From Kitasatospora sp. A2-31 (GTDB taxonomy: Bacteria > Actinomycetota > Actinomycetes > Streptomycetales > Streptomycetaceae), in contig NZ_JAKNTA010000018.1 of NCBI RefSeq assembly GCF_022288725.1, positions 54,943-118,942 on the forward strand: a stretch of DNA of 64,000 nucleotides. Reading direction: 5' to 3'. Below are positions 7,125 through 15,854 of the stretch, piece by piece. The notes beneath the pieces are model-generated. The model was not told where the DNA came from. It made no database searches and was given only the letters and a program-made list of their open reading frames with translations. The translations under genes were made by a program, and so were the position numbers. Numbering within the stretch: the first letter of the stretch is position 1; the number at the start of each line of letters is the position of its first letter.

Positions 7125-8242
7125 ACCTCCAAAAGGAGTTGGGCGGATTCAGGGCGGCCGCGCTCGGGCGGTGTCACGGAAATGCCGACGATCCGGTGCC
7201 GGGCGGTCATGCCCTCGGGCCACCACAGATCGGTGATCTTGACGCGTGCGGTCGCTCCGAGCAGGGCGGGGCTGATCTGCGCGTCGAGCCGCACGGTGAT
7301 CGCGGGCACGGTCTGAGGGGCGAGGTGGGCGGCGGCGTCCGCGCGGGCGTGCGCGTCGAGCGTCTCCTGCTGCTCAACGGTGCTGTAGTCGGCGGACCCG
7401 TCGAGCCGCGGCCATCCCGCCGCGACGTCCGCCGAGCTGGTGACGAGCGGGGACAGCAGGGGATGGGAGTCGGCCGTCTGGTTGCGGTTCACGCTGGCGC
7501 CGCGGCTCTGCCAGACGTTCGCCTTGGTGGTGGCGTCGACGGGCCACGTGTACGAGAGAATCGGGCCGGGCCGGCTGAGTACCACCTCGTTCGCGCCGGC
7601 CCGGATCACCGGGTGGCCGAGCTGCAGCCGCTTGATCCGCCGGCCGGTGTCGGGGTCGCGGGTCGAGGCGATCCGCCACTCGAAACCGCGCTCGACGCGG
7701 GAGAGCTGCTCGATCAAATCGCGGATGTAGGGCTGGTCGTACCGGCTGTAGAAGCGGTCGCGGCGCACCCCCGACAGCTCGCTGCCGAACTCGATCCCGA
7801 TGTCGCCCCCAGGCTGCGCCGCGCTGTACTCGATGAGGTTGCGCACAATGTCGAACTGGTCGACCTGCTCGGCCTGGTGGGAGTCGAACAGGATTCTGTG
7901 ACTGAGGTACGAATCCCAGGTGGCGGCCTGCAGGGCGAGGGAGAGCTCGCCGTGCTCGTCGCTGGCAAGGCTGGTGGTCCACAGGACGCCGCCCCACCAG
8001 ATCGCGCCCGCCCGCTCGACCCACAGCCCGGTGCGGCCGGGAACCAGCGCGGCGCGGGCGCGGGCGGCGAGCTCGGCCGTGACCAGGTGCACCGTCGCCC
8101 GGAGCGAACCGGTCTTCCCGAGGAACTCGTCGAACGAGACGCCCCAGAGCGGCAGAACGTCGAGCAGCTGGTCGCTGCGCAGGTCGCAGATCAGCACGCG
8201 GTACGGGGTGTAGGCGGTGGCCAGAGGTGGCAGCTCAACCAC
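7121..8242 (-). CDS. Tail tip/baseplate-hub-like protein (ReqiPepy6 Gp37-like)
   Basis: 373 aa. Its length, position after the distal-tail and fibre genes, and pattern (YRVLICDLRSDQLLDVLPL at the N terminus, then SFDEFLGKTGSLRATVHL and a long beta-rich body) fit the actinophage Gp37-like hub family. These proteins close the distal tail tube. ATGA coupling with the next gene indicates co-translation. Confidence 0.72.
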   Translation of the reverse strand: MVELPPLATAYTPYRVLICDLRSDQLLDVLPLWGVSFDEFLGKTGSLRATVHLVTAELAARARAALVPGRTGLWVERAGAIWWGGVLWTTSLASDEHGELSLALQAATWDSYLSHRILFDSHQAEQVDQFDIVRNLIEYSAAQPGGDIGIEFGSELSGVRRDRFYSRYDQPYIRDLIEQLSRVERGFEWRIASTRDPDTGRRIKRLQLGHPVIRAGANEVVLSRPGPILSYTWPVDATTKANVWQSRGASVNRNQTADSHPLLSPLVTSSADVAAGWPRLDGSADYSTVEQQETLDAHARADAAAHLAPQTVPAITVRLDAQISPALLGATARVKITDLWWPEGMTARHRIVGISVTPPERGRPESAQLLLEV

Positions 8243-8267
8243 CCCCCGGGGCCCGGGGCCGGTGGCC

Positions 8268-9410
8268 CTAGGCGGTCTCGTAGCTGAACTGCACGCGCAT
8301 CGAGGCGCCTTCCCGGTTCCACCGGTAGCCGAGCTGCCCGGGGTTCATCCACTGCCCGTCGGACGCAGCCGCGAGCACCTGCGCCCCGCCGTCGCCGGCG
8401 TCCAACACCGGAATCAGCTCGCGCCAGTACGTCTCTGCGTCGACGTGGCGGCCGGTGCCCTGCCACCCGTGCGGCGCCCCGACGTCCGCGGACGCCACCG
8501 GGAGCGACACCCGGATGTTCCCGAACCCGAGCGAACTGCCGGGGCCCCACGCCAGCCACGCGACGACGTCGACGTGCCGGCCGATCCGGCAGTACCGGCC
8601 GCCGGCCGTCACCTCGCCGTAAACGTCAAGTCCTGACCAGAACGGGGTGTACGGCACCCACCGGCCGAGCGGCGCCCACTGCGCACCGTCCCAGCGGTCC
8701 AGACCGTTGGGGCCGTCGCGCCACTGGCCGACGTAGCTGCCGAACGCGGGGCCGGTGTTGGGCACGATGCCGCCGAGCGCGGACGGGTAGGGCACCCACG
8801 CGGCGCCGGACCACCGCTCGACCCGTGTGCCGGTGTCGCGCAGCTGCCCGACGTAGGCGCCCGGTTCGCTGCTTGCGTCGGGCCGGACGCCGCCGGCGGC
8901 GACGGTGTAGACGCGTAGGTCCGTGACGGCGGTGGCCCAGGGGATGCCGCCGGTGCCGGCGGACGCGGCGACGGGCACCCGCACCGCCCACAGCGGCAGC
9001 GAGCACGCGGGGAGAGGAGCCGGCTTCGGGTCGGCGGCCGGGGTGCCCTTGAGGATCTCGACCACCGCCAGAGCCTTGCCGCTCTGGTCGTAGAGCCCGT
9101 CGTAGACGTGCAGCAGCACGACGTCGATCCGGTCCCACTGAGCGTGGCCGGGGGCGAAGGCGAGCGTTTCGGGCAGGGTGAGGGTCACGGGGTAGGCGCC
9201 CTGCAGCGCGCTGCCCTGCACGATGGCCCGGCCGGCGTCGAGCTGCGCCTGCATGGGGGCGGTCGGGGTGAGCATGAGGGGGGTGCCGCCGGGGATCACT
9301 CCGGGGGCGGTCGTGGTCGCCCCGGTGGGGGTCATGGTGCCGACGGGGGCGAGTCGGGTGTCGGTGCGGGTCTGCCCGGTGGGCGGGAGCCACGCGGCGC
9401 GCACGGGCAT
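8268..9410 (-). CDS. Minor tail protein, receptor-binding candidate
   Basis: 380 aa. The start is ATG 9410, with GGAGG 8 nt upstream; the longer frame is noncoding. The N-terminal half (VRAAWLPPTGQTRTDTRL, then ALQGAYPVTLTLPETLAF) resembles actinophage upper-fibre proteins. The centre has two related Trp-rich repeats (YVGQLRDTGTRVERWSGAAW and YVGQWRDGPNGLDRWDGAQW), followed by a beta-rich C-terminal domain suitable for host recognition. Confidence 0.72.
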   Translation of the reverse strand: MPVRAAWLPPTGQTRTDTRLAPVGTMTPTGATTTAPGVIPGGTPLMLTPTAPMQAQLDAGRAIVQGSALQGAYPVTLTLPETLAFAPGHAQWDRIDVVLLHVYDGLYDQSGKALAVVEILKGTPAADPKPAPLPACSLPLWAVRVPVAASAGTGGIPWATAVTDLRVYTVAAGGVRPDASSEPGAYVGQLRDTGTRVERWSGAAWVPYPSALGGIVPNTGPAFGSYVGQWRDGPNGLDRWDGAQWAPLGRWVPYTPFWSGLDVYGEVTAGGRYCRIGRHVDVVAWLAWGPGSSLGFGNIRVSLPVASADVGAPHGWQGTGRHVDAETYWRELIPVLDAGDGGAQVLAAASDGQWMNPGQLGYRWNREGASMRVQFSYETA

Positions 9411-9423
9411 GCGATGTGCCTCC

Positions 9424-10371
9424 TTACCAGTGGGCGTCACGCCAGCGCAGTTCTGCGCGGGCGGCGTGGTGCGGGACGGTGCCGGGGGCGCCGGCGAACG
9501 CGAAGTCGCAGACGCCCGGGGGCGCGACGAGGAACTGCTCGGGGGCCGAGCGGTCCGTCGCGGTGTGGATGCGGGACGAGCCGGACAGGGTGACCGTGCC
9601 GGCCGCCCCGTCGACGACGAGCTGCTCGCCGGCGCCGAGCGTGATGTCGTACTCCCACCGCCGGCCGGTGCGCAGGTCAACGAGCGACGGCAGCTCCACC
9701 GGCCCGGTGAACACGAGCACCGCGGGCGCGGGGGCCCGGCCGGCGTTGGTGGTGGTGATGATGCCGGCGGACCCGCCGGACCCGAAGGTGATCCCGTCCT
9801 CGGTCGGCGGGACGCCGCCCAGCAAAGTGGCGAGGTGCCAGTCGAGGCCACGCTCGGCGGCCGCATCGAGGTGCCAGTCGAGGCCCTGCTCGTCGATCGG
9901 CAGGCCGGTATCGGCGTGCCGTTCGGTGAGGCCGTAGCGGCGAGGGTCGGTCGCCTCGAACTGCAGCGCGGCGCCGGTGATGGTGCCGACCCGGTACCCG
10001 CGGCTGATCGGTACCGACCACCGCAGGCACCGCGCCCACACCAGCAGCGGGCCGCGCTCGTCGACGCACACGACGAGCGGCAGCTCGTCGTCGATCGACG
10101 CCGCGCCCGCCTCGAACGCGCCGACGACCGCGCCGATCCGCGCGGCCGGCGCCCGGATCACGATGTCGTCAACCGTCACCGTGCGCGGCTGCGCCCACAG
10201 CGCACCCGGGTAGGCGCCGTGGCCGGCCGGGCGGTTGGTGGTGCCCGAATCCCATGCGGGGGAGTCGGACCAGCCGCTTAGCTTCCGCCACCGGTAGGGG
10301 GTGCCGGGGCCGAGCAGGAGCTCGCCGAACTGGATGTGCCCCGGGGCGAGCACGCGGTCGCCCGCGCCCAT
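9424..10371 (-). CDS. Distal tail protein (Dit-like)
   Basis: 315 aa, directly after the tape measure (4-nt gap), the canonical place for Dit. The N-terminal region (IQFGELLLGPGTPYRWRKL) and the middle VVCVDERGPLLVWARCLRWS with RYGLTER and LPIDE match the siphovirus distal-tail family. It forms the hexameric ring joining the tail tube to the tip. Confidence 0.78.
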   Translation of the reverse strand: MGAGDRVLAPGHIQFGELLLGPGTPYRWRKLSGWSDSPAWDSGTTNRPAGHGAYPGALWAQPRTVTVDDIVIRAPAARIGAVVGAFEAGAASIDDELPLVVCVDERGPLLVWARCLRWSVPISRGYRVGTITGAALQFEATDPRRYGLTERHADTGLPIDEQGLDWHLDAAAERGLDWHLATLLGGVPPTEDGITFGSGGSAGIITTTNAGRAPAPAVLVFTGPVELPSLVDLRTGRRWEYDITLGAGEQLVVDGAAGTVTLSGSSRIHTATDRSAPEQFLVAPPGVCDFAFAGAPGTVPHHAARAELRWRDAHW

Positions 10372-10375
10372 CGGA

Positions 10376-12817
10376 TCACCCCCTCACCTTGAGCTCCCAC
10401 CCGAGCGCGGCCGCGAGCTGCTCGGGCGACTGGCCACCGGCGTTGAACTGCTCGATGTGAAGCAGCGGGCCGGACGGCCCGGCGCCGGCCGTGCTGTAGG
10501 CGGCGGTCGGAAGCTGCGCGGCCACCGCGGGGTGCGGCGTGCGCGCGGCCGCTGCGAGCGCGGGGGTGTCCGGGACCTCGACGAGATCCCGCATGGCGGC
10601 GGCGAGTTCGGGCTGCGCGCCCTCGATCCCCGACACGATGCCGGCGGGAATCCAGCGGCCAACCCGTTGGGCCATCACGCGCGACGGCGAGTGGATTCCC
10701 AGCGCCTTCGCGATCGGGCCCGGAATGAGATTCTTGGCCCAGCCCATCAAGGTGTCCTTGAGCCAGCCGCCCATGGACTGAATGCCGGACCACAAGCCGC
10801 GCACGATGTCGCGGCCCTTGTCGACCAGTAGCGAGCCGAGATTTCCGAGCCCTTCGGCGATGCGGCCGGGCAGCGCCTTGACGTCCGAGACGAGTCCGGA
10901 CGCCTTCTCGGCCACACCCGAGCGGATCGAATCCCAGTGTCGTATCAGGAGCCCGACGAGAGTCCAGTTCAGGAAGAACTCGACGATGCGCCCAGGAATG
11001 CCGCGGACGAAATCCACGGTTGCATTCCAGCCCGTGATAGCGCCCGACTTGATGGAATCCCAATGCTTGATCAGGAGCCCGATCAACGTCCAATTGAGGA
11101 ATACGTCGACGAGCCAGCCGGCTGCCGACTTCACAAATCCGACTATCCAGTTCCACGCGGCGGCCGTCGCGCTGCTGACGGTGTCCCAGTTGCTGACGAC
11201 CAGGGCGACCAGGCCGACCACGGCGGCGATGATCCACCCGACGGGGCCAAGTGCGATCACCCACGCGGCCGCCATGCGGGCGGCCTGCAGCAGGCTCTGT
11301 GTGCCCATGAGCACCCATGCCCCGACCACCCGGACGCCGGCCGCAACGGCGGCGACGCCCTGCGCCGCCCAACCAGCGAGCATCTCCGCGTTGGTGAGGA
11401 GATAGGTTGCGCCGGTGCGCACCGCGGCCGCGGCTTGCGCCGCCCAACCGGCGACGGTCGTAGCGGTGGTGACGGTGGCCTGCACCGCAAGCGCGATGAG
11501 CGTCGGCAGCAAAACTGCCGTCACGATGCCGGCAGCGATGCTGAACGCGAGACTGTGCTCGGTCACGAACCGCTTGCCGGCCTCGTACTTCTGGCCGAGC
11601 GTGCCGACCCAGTCGGCGGCCGCCATGAGGGCCGGCACCACTTTGGAGCCGAGCACCTCGACGGCGCCTTGCTGCAGGCCGCGCGTGAACTGCGTCCACC
11701 GGGTCGAGGCGTTGTCTCGCATGGTGTCGCCCGCCTTGGCGGCTGCGCCGTCGACGGCGCCGAGCCCTGCGACCGCGCTCGACGGGTCGAGCGAGAAAAG
11801 GGCTTTGGAAAGGTCCTCGGCCTGAGTTCCCAGAAGTGAGAATGCGAGCTTGGATCGCTCGGACGGGTCCTTGACCTGCCGCAGCCGATCCATGATCTGA
11901 TCAAGTGCGGCATTCGCCTCCGGGCCGCCCTTGTTGAACGCGGCGGCCATTTTGTCGGCGTTCAAGCCGATCGACTTGAGGCCGTCGGCGGCGCTACCGT
12001 CCTTGACCCTGATATTTAGTTCTTTGAAAGCGTCGGCGACGATATCGGCGTCGCGCGCTCCAGCTTCCAAGCCTTGATGGATGAGGCCCATGGCCTGTTT
12101 TCCATCAATGCCCAGATCCCGAAATTGTGTCGGATATTCGTTGAAAGTATCCAACAGGTCTTCGGCTTTATTTGCGCCGAGTTGAGTTCCCCTTACGAGA
12201 ATGTCGAACGCTTCGTCGGCATCCTTGGCCATTCCCGTTTTGAGCATCTGCCCAACACTTTTGGCAACCGGGCCGACTTCCTCGCCGAGAATGTCGGCGA
12301 CCTGCTGCGCGCGGCCGCCGACTTGCTGCAGCTGCTCGGCCGTCGCGTCGGCCGGTACGAGCCCTTGCTGCCACAGGTGTTGGAGAGCTTCGTTGGCGGC
12401 CTCGACGGACTCGGTGTATCCGCCGGTGAACAGCTTCCCGGCCGCCTTGCCGAGCCGCTCGGACTGCTCCGGGGTGGCGCCGAGTCGAGCCGCAAGGAGG
12501 TCGGTCCCCTTGTCCTGCTCGACGGCCTCGGACAGCCCGGCCATCAGGGCGGCGCCGATCGCGCCGCCGATCAAGGCACCCTTGACGGCCCCGAGCGCGC
12601 TGGTGATGCCGGAGCCGGCGCGCTCGGCGCCGCGCTCGGACTCCTCGGCGAGCTGCTCGCCGAGCTCGCGCCCGGCCGCCTGCCCGGCCCGGCCCGCTTC
12701 GTCCTCGATGACCTGCGCGGTACGGCGGATGCCCTGCTCGGTGCGGCGCAGCCCAGCCTCGGCCGGGGCGTCGTCGACGGTGATGGTGGCGAGCAGCTCG
12801 CCGACGGTGAGCGCCAA
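10376..12817 (-). CDS. Tail tape measure protein
   Basis: 813 aa, the longest structural gene. The N-terminal ~70 residues (LATITVDDAPAEAGLRRTE) and the 150-400 region (KLFTGGYTESVEAANEALQH, then GKAAGKLFTGG and QADEAFDILVRGTQ-like stretches) match the PhageMin tape-measure domain. Hydrophobic segments lie at about residues 430-560. There are repeats in WTLIGLLIKHWDSIKSG / WTLVGLLIRHWDSIRSG and a C-terminal IPGPIAKALGIHSPSRVM region. It sets tail length and helps DNA pass the membrane. It follows the frameshifted chaperone genes, the standard order. Confidence 0.93.
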   Translation of the reverse strand: MALTVGELLATITVDDAPAEAGLRRTEQGIRRTAQVIEDEAGRAGQAAGRELGEQLAEESERGAERAGSGITSALGAVKGALIGGAIGAALMAGLSEAVEQDKGTDLLAARLGATPEQSERLGKAAGKLFTGGYTESVEAANEALQHLWQQGLVPADATAEQLQQVGGRAQQVADILGEEVGPVAKSVGQMLKTGMAKDADEAFDILVRGTQLGANKAEDLLDTFNEYPTQFRDLGIDGKQAMGLIHQGLEAGARDADIVADAFKELNIRVKDGSAADGLKSIGLNADKMAAAFNKGGPEANAALDQIMDRLRQVKDPSERSKLAFSLLGTQAEDLSKALFSLDPSSAVAGLGAVDGAAAKAGDTMRDNASTRWTQFTRGLQQGAVEVLGSKVVPALMAAADWVGTLGQKYEAGKRFVTEHSLAFSIAAGIVTAVLLPTLIALAVQATVTTATTVAGWAAQAAAAVRTGATYLLTNAEMLAGWAAQGVAAVAAGVRVVGAWVLMGTQSLLQAARMAAAWVIALGPVGWIIAAVVGLVALVVSNWDTVSSATAAAWNWIVGFVKSAAGWLVDVFLNWTLIGLLIKHWDSIKSGAITGWNATVDFVRGIPGRIVEFFLNWTLVGLLIRHWDSIRSGVAEKASGLVSDVKALPGRIAEGLGNLGSLLVDKGRDIVRGLWSGIQSMGGWLKDTLMGWAKNLIPGPIAKALGIHSPSRVMAQRVGRWIPAGIVSGIEGAQPELAAAMRDLVEVPDTPALAAAARTPHPAVAAQLPTAAYSTAGAGPSGPLLHIEQFNAGGQSPEQLAAALGWELKVRG

Positions 12818-12903
12818 CTCGGCTCACCCCCTCGCCGAGTGCAACCAACCGCGGATGATCCGCTGCTGGAAGGTCGTCGTGTTCGATCAGATGCAGCCCA
12901 CGC

Positions 12904-13203
12904 TCAGCCCTCGGCGGGTAGGCCCGTGATCGCGGCGATCTCCGCCGCCGTCGAGACGGTGCGGGGGGTGCGTGCCCACAGCTCCCGGAACCGGGAGTCT
13001 TCGCCGAGCCCGCCGAGCAGGACCACGAACCGTCGCTCGGACAGGGCGACGATCTGCTCGGCGGTGAGGTGGTAGGTGCGGGTGAGGTCTGCCTCGACGG
13101 CGGCCCAGTGCGTCAGGACCGCCGACCAGAGCCCGCCCGCCGCCGCCCTGTCTTCGCCCGGCGGGTCGCCCGGTTCGGGGCTGGCGGCGTCGGGGCTTTT
13201 CCC
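12904..13203 (-). CDS. Tail assembly chaperone, -1 frameshift extension (T part)
   Basis: Coding continues in the -1 frame after the slippery site at 13197-13203 and runs to a stop at 12904, adding about 97 residues (GGLWSAVLTHWAAVEADLTR, then TAEQIVALSERRFVVLLGGL). It has no ribosome site or independent start. The fused product would be about 230 aa. This matches the conserved G/GT chaperone arrangement before the tape measure gene in long-tailed phages. Confidence 0.82.
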   Translation of the reverse strand, partial: GKSPDAASPEPGDPPGEDRAAAGGLWSAVLTHWAAVEADLTRTYHLTAEQIVALSERRFVVLLGGLGEDSRFRELWARTPRTVSTAAEIAAITGLPAEG

Positions 13204-13595
13204 GCGGCCGCGGCTGCGTTCTGCTGGTCGTAGAGCTCGGCGGCGCGCTGCAGGGTGATGCTGCCGGGCCGGCGCACGGTCGCGGCCGCGTAGATGAGCA
13301 CGATGCCGAGCTGCTTGTCGGTCATGCCGGCCGCTGCCCAGTGGTCGAGGGCATCCTCGCCCACCAGGGTCCGCAGCATCGCGCGCACGTCGTCCGGGTC
13401 GTCGGACGCCTGCAGCCGCTCCATCTGCAGCGTGAACATCAGCGGCAGGGCATCGGGGAGCCGGTAGGTCCGGCCGTAGAGCTGAAACGTTTCTGCAGGT
13501 CCGTTGGTGGACTGTTCGGCGAAGAAGGCATCGAAGTCCGCGAACCCCCCGCCGGGCTGGTCCTGGTGGTCGAGGTCGAGCTCGTCGTCGGTCAC
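13113..13595 (-). CDS. Tail assembly chaperone (G part)
   Basis: 160 aa in the zero frame, starting at GTG 13595 that overlaps the tail-tube stop (GTGA). The acidic N terminus (TDDELDLDHQ) and helical body (LPLMFTLQMERLQASDDP) fit the chaperone that coats the tape measure during tail assembly. Residue 133 (Lys, AAA) lies at the slippery heptamer, where part of the ribosomes shift to make the longer GT protein. Confidence 0.82.
   Translation of the reverse strand: MTDDELDLDHQDQPGGGFADFDAFFAEQSTNGPAETFQLYGRTYRLPDALPLMFTLQMERLQASDDPDDVRAMLRTLVGEDALDHWAAAGMTDKQLGIVLIYAAATVRRPGSITLQRAAELYDQQNAAAAAGKAPTPPAPNRATRRAKTGRRRAGSGRRS
13197..13203 (-). promoter_or_regulatory. Programmed -1 ribosomal frameshift site GGGAAAA
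   Basis: On the minus strand the zero frame reads GCG GGA AAA GCC, giving the X-XXY-YYZ heptamer G-GGA-AAA. A slip of -1 re-pairs both tRNAs and enters the frame open to 12904. GC-rich, potentially structured sequence follows. Confidence 0.8.
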
Positions 13596-14089
13596 GAGCC
13601 ACCCCCGGCCGGCGGCGGGGTCACCGCGGTGGTCGACGGCTTGCCACACCGGGTGATCGTCGCGGACCACGAAGTCTTCTCGGTGGTTCCGCCGCCCTGC
13701 TCGCCGGGCGACACGGTCGCGTCCCACACCACCCATGCGGTTTGGGTGCGGTGGCGCCAGCGCACGGGGTTGTGGGACTCGGCGCCGAGACGGGGCACCC
13801 ACTTCTCGTCGACGTACGCCTGCCCGGGGTCGCGCGCGCCGGTCTTGTCGGCGGCGTACTTGGATTCCAGGGAGATGGACGCGCCGCGCTGCATGATGTC
13901 CTGCGAGTAGTGGCCGTCGTCGTCGAACGTGGTGATGTCCTCGGTTTCCTCGTTCTCGCCCGGCGAGTGCGAGAAGGACGTCAGCAGGCCCACGCGCAGC
14001 CATGTCTCAGTGCTGGCCGCCGTCAGGTCCTGCACTTCGAAGATCCAGCCGCGGGCGTCGATGGGGCGGGGGGCTCCGGGGGTCGCCAT
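13592..14089 (-). CDS. Major tail tube protein
   Basis: 165 aa, started at ATG 14089 with GGAGGTGA upstream. The sequence (ARGWIFEVQDLTAASTETWL, then NEETEDITTFDDDGHYSQDI) is typical of actinophage tail-tube subunits. Its place between the tail-completion genes and the chaperones is canonical. The product stacks as hexameric rings around the tape measure. Confidence 0.85.
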   Translation of the reverse strand: MATPGAPRPIDARGWIFEVQDLTAASTETWLRVGLLTSFSHSPGENEETEDITTFDDDGHYSQDIMQRGASISLESKYAADKTGARDPGQAYVDEKWVPRLGAESHNPVRWRHRTQTAWVVWDATVSPGEQGGGTTEKTSWSATITRCGKPSTTAVTPPPAGGGS

Positions 14090-14100
14090 GGGGTCACCTC

Positions 14101-14520
14101 CTAGGTGGGTCGGGGGGTCGTCGCCTCGACGTCGAGGCGGAGATTCAGCACGTGCTCGTGCCGGCCGGCGGCGTCGACGCCGAGCGGGGCGGGGGTCTGC
14201 TGCGCGATGCACAGCACGAGCCAGAGCCCGCCCGGGAGTTCGACTCCGGCGAGCCCGTGCAGCGCGCCGTAGATCGCTTCGGCGCGGGCGCGGGACACCC
14301 GGGGATCGGTGGTGCCGCGTACCCGCACCTGCAGCGACCGCTCGTCCCAGGGGTTGAGCGGGTCGGGGGTTCCGGCGCCGTAGAGGGAGAGCTGCACCGC
14401 GCGGTCGGGCGCGGGCGGCATGGTCTCGATGAAGGTGTCGCCCTTGACGCCGGTGGGGTCGTAGGTGAGCAGGCCGGCGGCCTGCAGGTAGCGGGCGAGG
14501 GAGTCGAGGACGTCAGCCAC
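14101..14520 (-). CDS. Tail terminator/minor tail completion protein
   Basis: 139 aa from GTG 14520, overlapping the upstream gene by 8 nt. The pattern VADVLDSLARYLQAAGLL at the N terminus and a middle LQVRVRGTTDPRVSRARAEA is that of the small tail-terminator proteins of HK97-like siphophages, which cap the tail end that joins the head. Confidence 0.72.
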   Translation of the reverse strand: MADVLDSLARYLQAAGLLTYDPTGVKGDTFIETMPPAPDRAVQLSLYGAGTPDPLNPWDERSLQVRVRGTTDPRVSRARAEAIYGALHGLAGVELPGGLWLVLCIAQQTPAPLGVDAAGRHEHVLNLRLDVEATTPRPT

Positions 14521-14869
14521 GAAGCGCCCGCCGGACCGCGGCCGCGATGATCTGCTCGACCGCCGCGGCTTCCTCGGCGGCCGGTCGCTCCAGGAACTTC
14601 GCCGTCCGGCCGGCGTCGTGGCGGGCGTTGAGGTCCTCGTGCACCCTGGTCGCGTAGGGGGTGTCGTAGGAGACTCCGGCGACGAGCTGCTGCTCGTCGA
14701 CGGACGCGACGCCGGAGCGCGCGAGGGTCCCCTCTTCGATCGGCACCACCTCGCGCGACTTCTGCAGCACGTGCTCGGCGGCGGCGAGCAGGCCGCGCGC
14801 CGCGGCGGCGCGCTCGGCCCGCAGGACAGCGTCACCGGTCCACTCGATCCGGGCGCGGGGGCGACTCAT
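14513..14869 (-). CDS. HK97 gp10-like head-tail joining protein
   Basis: 118 aa, ATG 14869 overlapping the upstream stop. The sequence with VLQKSREVVPIEEGTLARSG and VSYDTPYATRVHEDLNARHD is the classical gp10-like signature (VPxxxGxLxxS, then YAxxxHE). It acts at the head-tail interface. The call is firm from these motifs and the gene order. Confidence 0.85.
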   Translation of the reverse strand: MSRPRARIEWTGDAVLRAERAAAARGLLAAAEHVLQKSREVVPIEEGTLARSGVASVDEQQLVAGVSYDTPYATRVHEDLNARHDAGRTAKFLERPAAEEAAAVEQIIAAAVRRALRG

Positions 14870-15186
14870 TCGCAGGTCACCTCCTTGTGCGCGGGCACGG
14901 GCAGGCCCGGCGCGTCGACGGTCGAGACGGTGATCGGCACGGTTGTGCGGCCGGTCGGCAGGGTGATCCGGGAGCCGGCCGGCACGTCGGTGTCGAGGTC
15001 GAGCACGACCTGCGCCGAGCTGACGACCTGCCGCCCGTCCGGGGCGCGCACGAGCCGCGCCGACTCGGACACGAGCGCGGGCACGTCGTCGAGGGGCGGG
15101 CCGTAGACGGGCCCGTACGCGGACTCTCCGACGTACGGCTCGATCACGATGCGGTGGCGCAGCAGCCACCGGGGGACGCGGGTCAC
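14866..15186 (-). CDS. Head closure/stopper protein
   Basis: 106 aa from GTG 15186 (GTGA overlap with the connector gene). It is a small beta-rich protein (LLRHRIVIEPYVGESAYGPV, then VPAGSRITLPTGRTTVPITV) in the slot of head-closure proteins between the connector and gp10-like genes. Function is assigned from size, order and overall pattern. Confidence 0.68.
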   Translation of the reverse strand: MTRVPRWLLRHRIVIEPYVGESAYGPVYGPPLDDVPALVSESARLVRAPDGRQVVSSAQVVLDLDTDVPAGSRITLPTGRTTVPITVSTVDAPGLPVPAHKEVTCE

Positions 15187-15584
15187 CACGGGGCGCCCAC
15201 CCCGTGACCGGTGAGCCCGGCCTGCTGCAGGGCACGCCGTGCCCGGGGCGCCAGATCGAGGGCGCCGGCCGGGGCCGAGCTGCTCGCCGAGAGGCTGATC
15301 ACACCGGCGCTCACGCTCGACCAGCGCGCGGCCGCGCCGGTCCCGTCCTCGCCCGCGGCGAGCTGGTACTCGACTTGCGCGCACGCGGCATCGGCCAACG
15401 CGGCGACGTGCTCGGGGCGGGTAGGGGCGCCGGTGGAGTCGACCGGGTAGCAGGCGGTGAGCAGCGCGGCGTCGACATCGGCGGACGCGCGGGCGAGCAG
15501 CCGCTCGGCGTCCGCCGGCGCGGGCCGGCCCAGCCACGCGGCGAGCTGCGCGGGGGTGGCGTAGGTGAGTGCCACGATGCCCAC
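15183..15584 (-). CDS. Head-tail connector (adaptor) protein
   Basis: 133 aa. The helical sequence TYATPAQLAAWLGRPAPADA with LARASADVDAALL, followed by VAALADAACAQVEYQLA, matches the gp6-like adaptor family that binds below the portal. It is coupled to the head-closure gene by a 4-nt overlap. Confidence 0.75.
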   Translation of the reverse strand: MGIVALTYATPAQLAAWLGRPAPADAERLLARASADVDAALLTACYPVDSTGAPTRPEHVAALADAACAQVEYQLAAGEDGTGAAARWSSVSAGVISLSASSSAPAGALDLAPRARRALQQAGLTGHGVGAPW

Positions 15585-15590
15585 CCCCGA

Positions 15591-15854
15591 TCACCGGGGC
15601 GGCGCGGGCGGCGCCGCCCCTTCCTTGGCGCGGCTGCGCCCCTTGGCGGTGGTGGGCGGGGCCGGCGGCGGGCCGTCGCCGGTCGGGCCCTGCTCGTCGG
15701 TGTCGTCGAGTTGCTCGATCTCGTAGTCGTGCCGCAGGAAGTACAGCCGGGCCCCGGCGCCGAGTTCGTCGACGGTGGCCCGGCCGGCGGTGAAGTGGAC
15801 GCCGGCAACCGGGCCGTCATCCCCGTACGGGGAGGCGATCGCGTACGGCATCAC
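15591..15854 (-). CDS. Small head-associated protein of unknown role
   Basis: 87 aa, ATG overlapping the major capsid stop. A folded N-terminal part (GVHFTAGRATVDELGAGARL) is followed by a Pro/Ala/Lys-rich tail from about residue 55. Such genes are common right after major capsid genes in actinophages; a decoration or accessory role is possible but not shown. Confidence 0.65.
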   Translation of the reverse strand: MMPYAIASPYGDDGPVAGVHFTAGRATVDELGAGARLYFLRHDYEIEQLDDTDEQGPTGDGPPPAPPTTAKGRSRAKEGAAPPAPPR

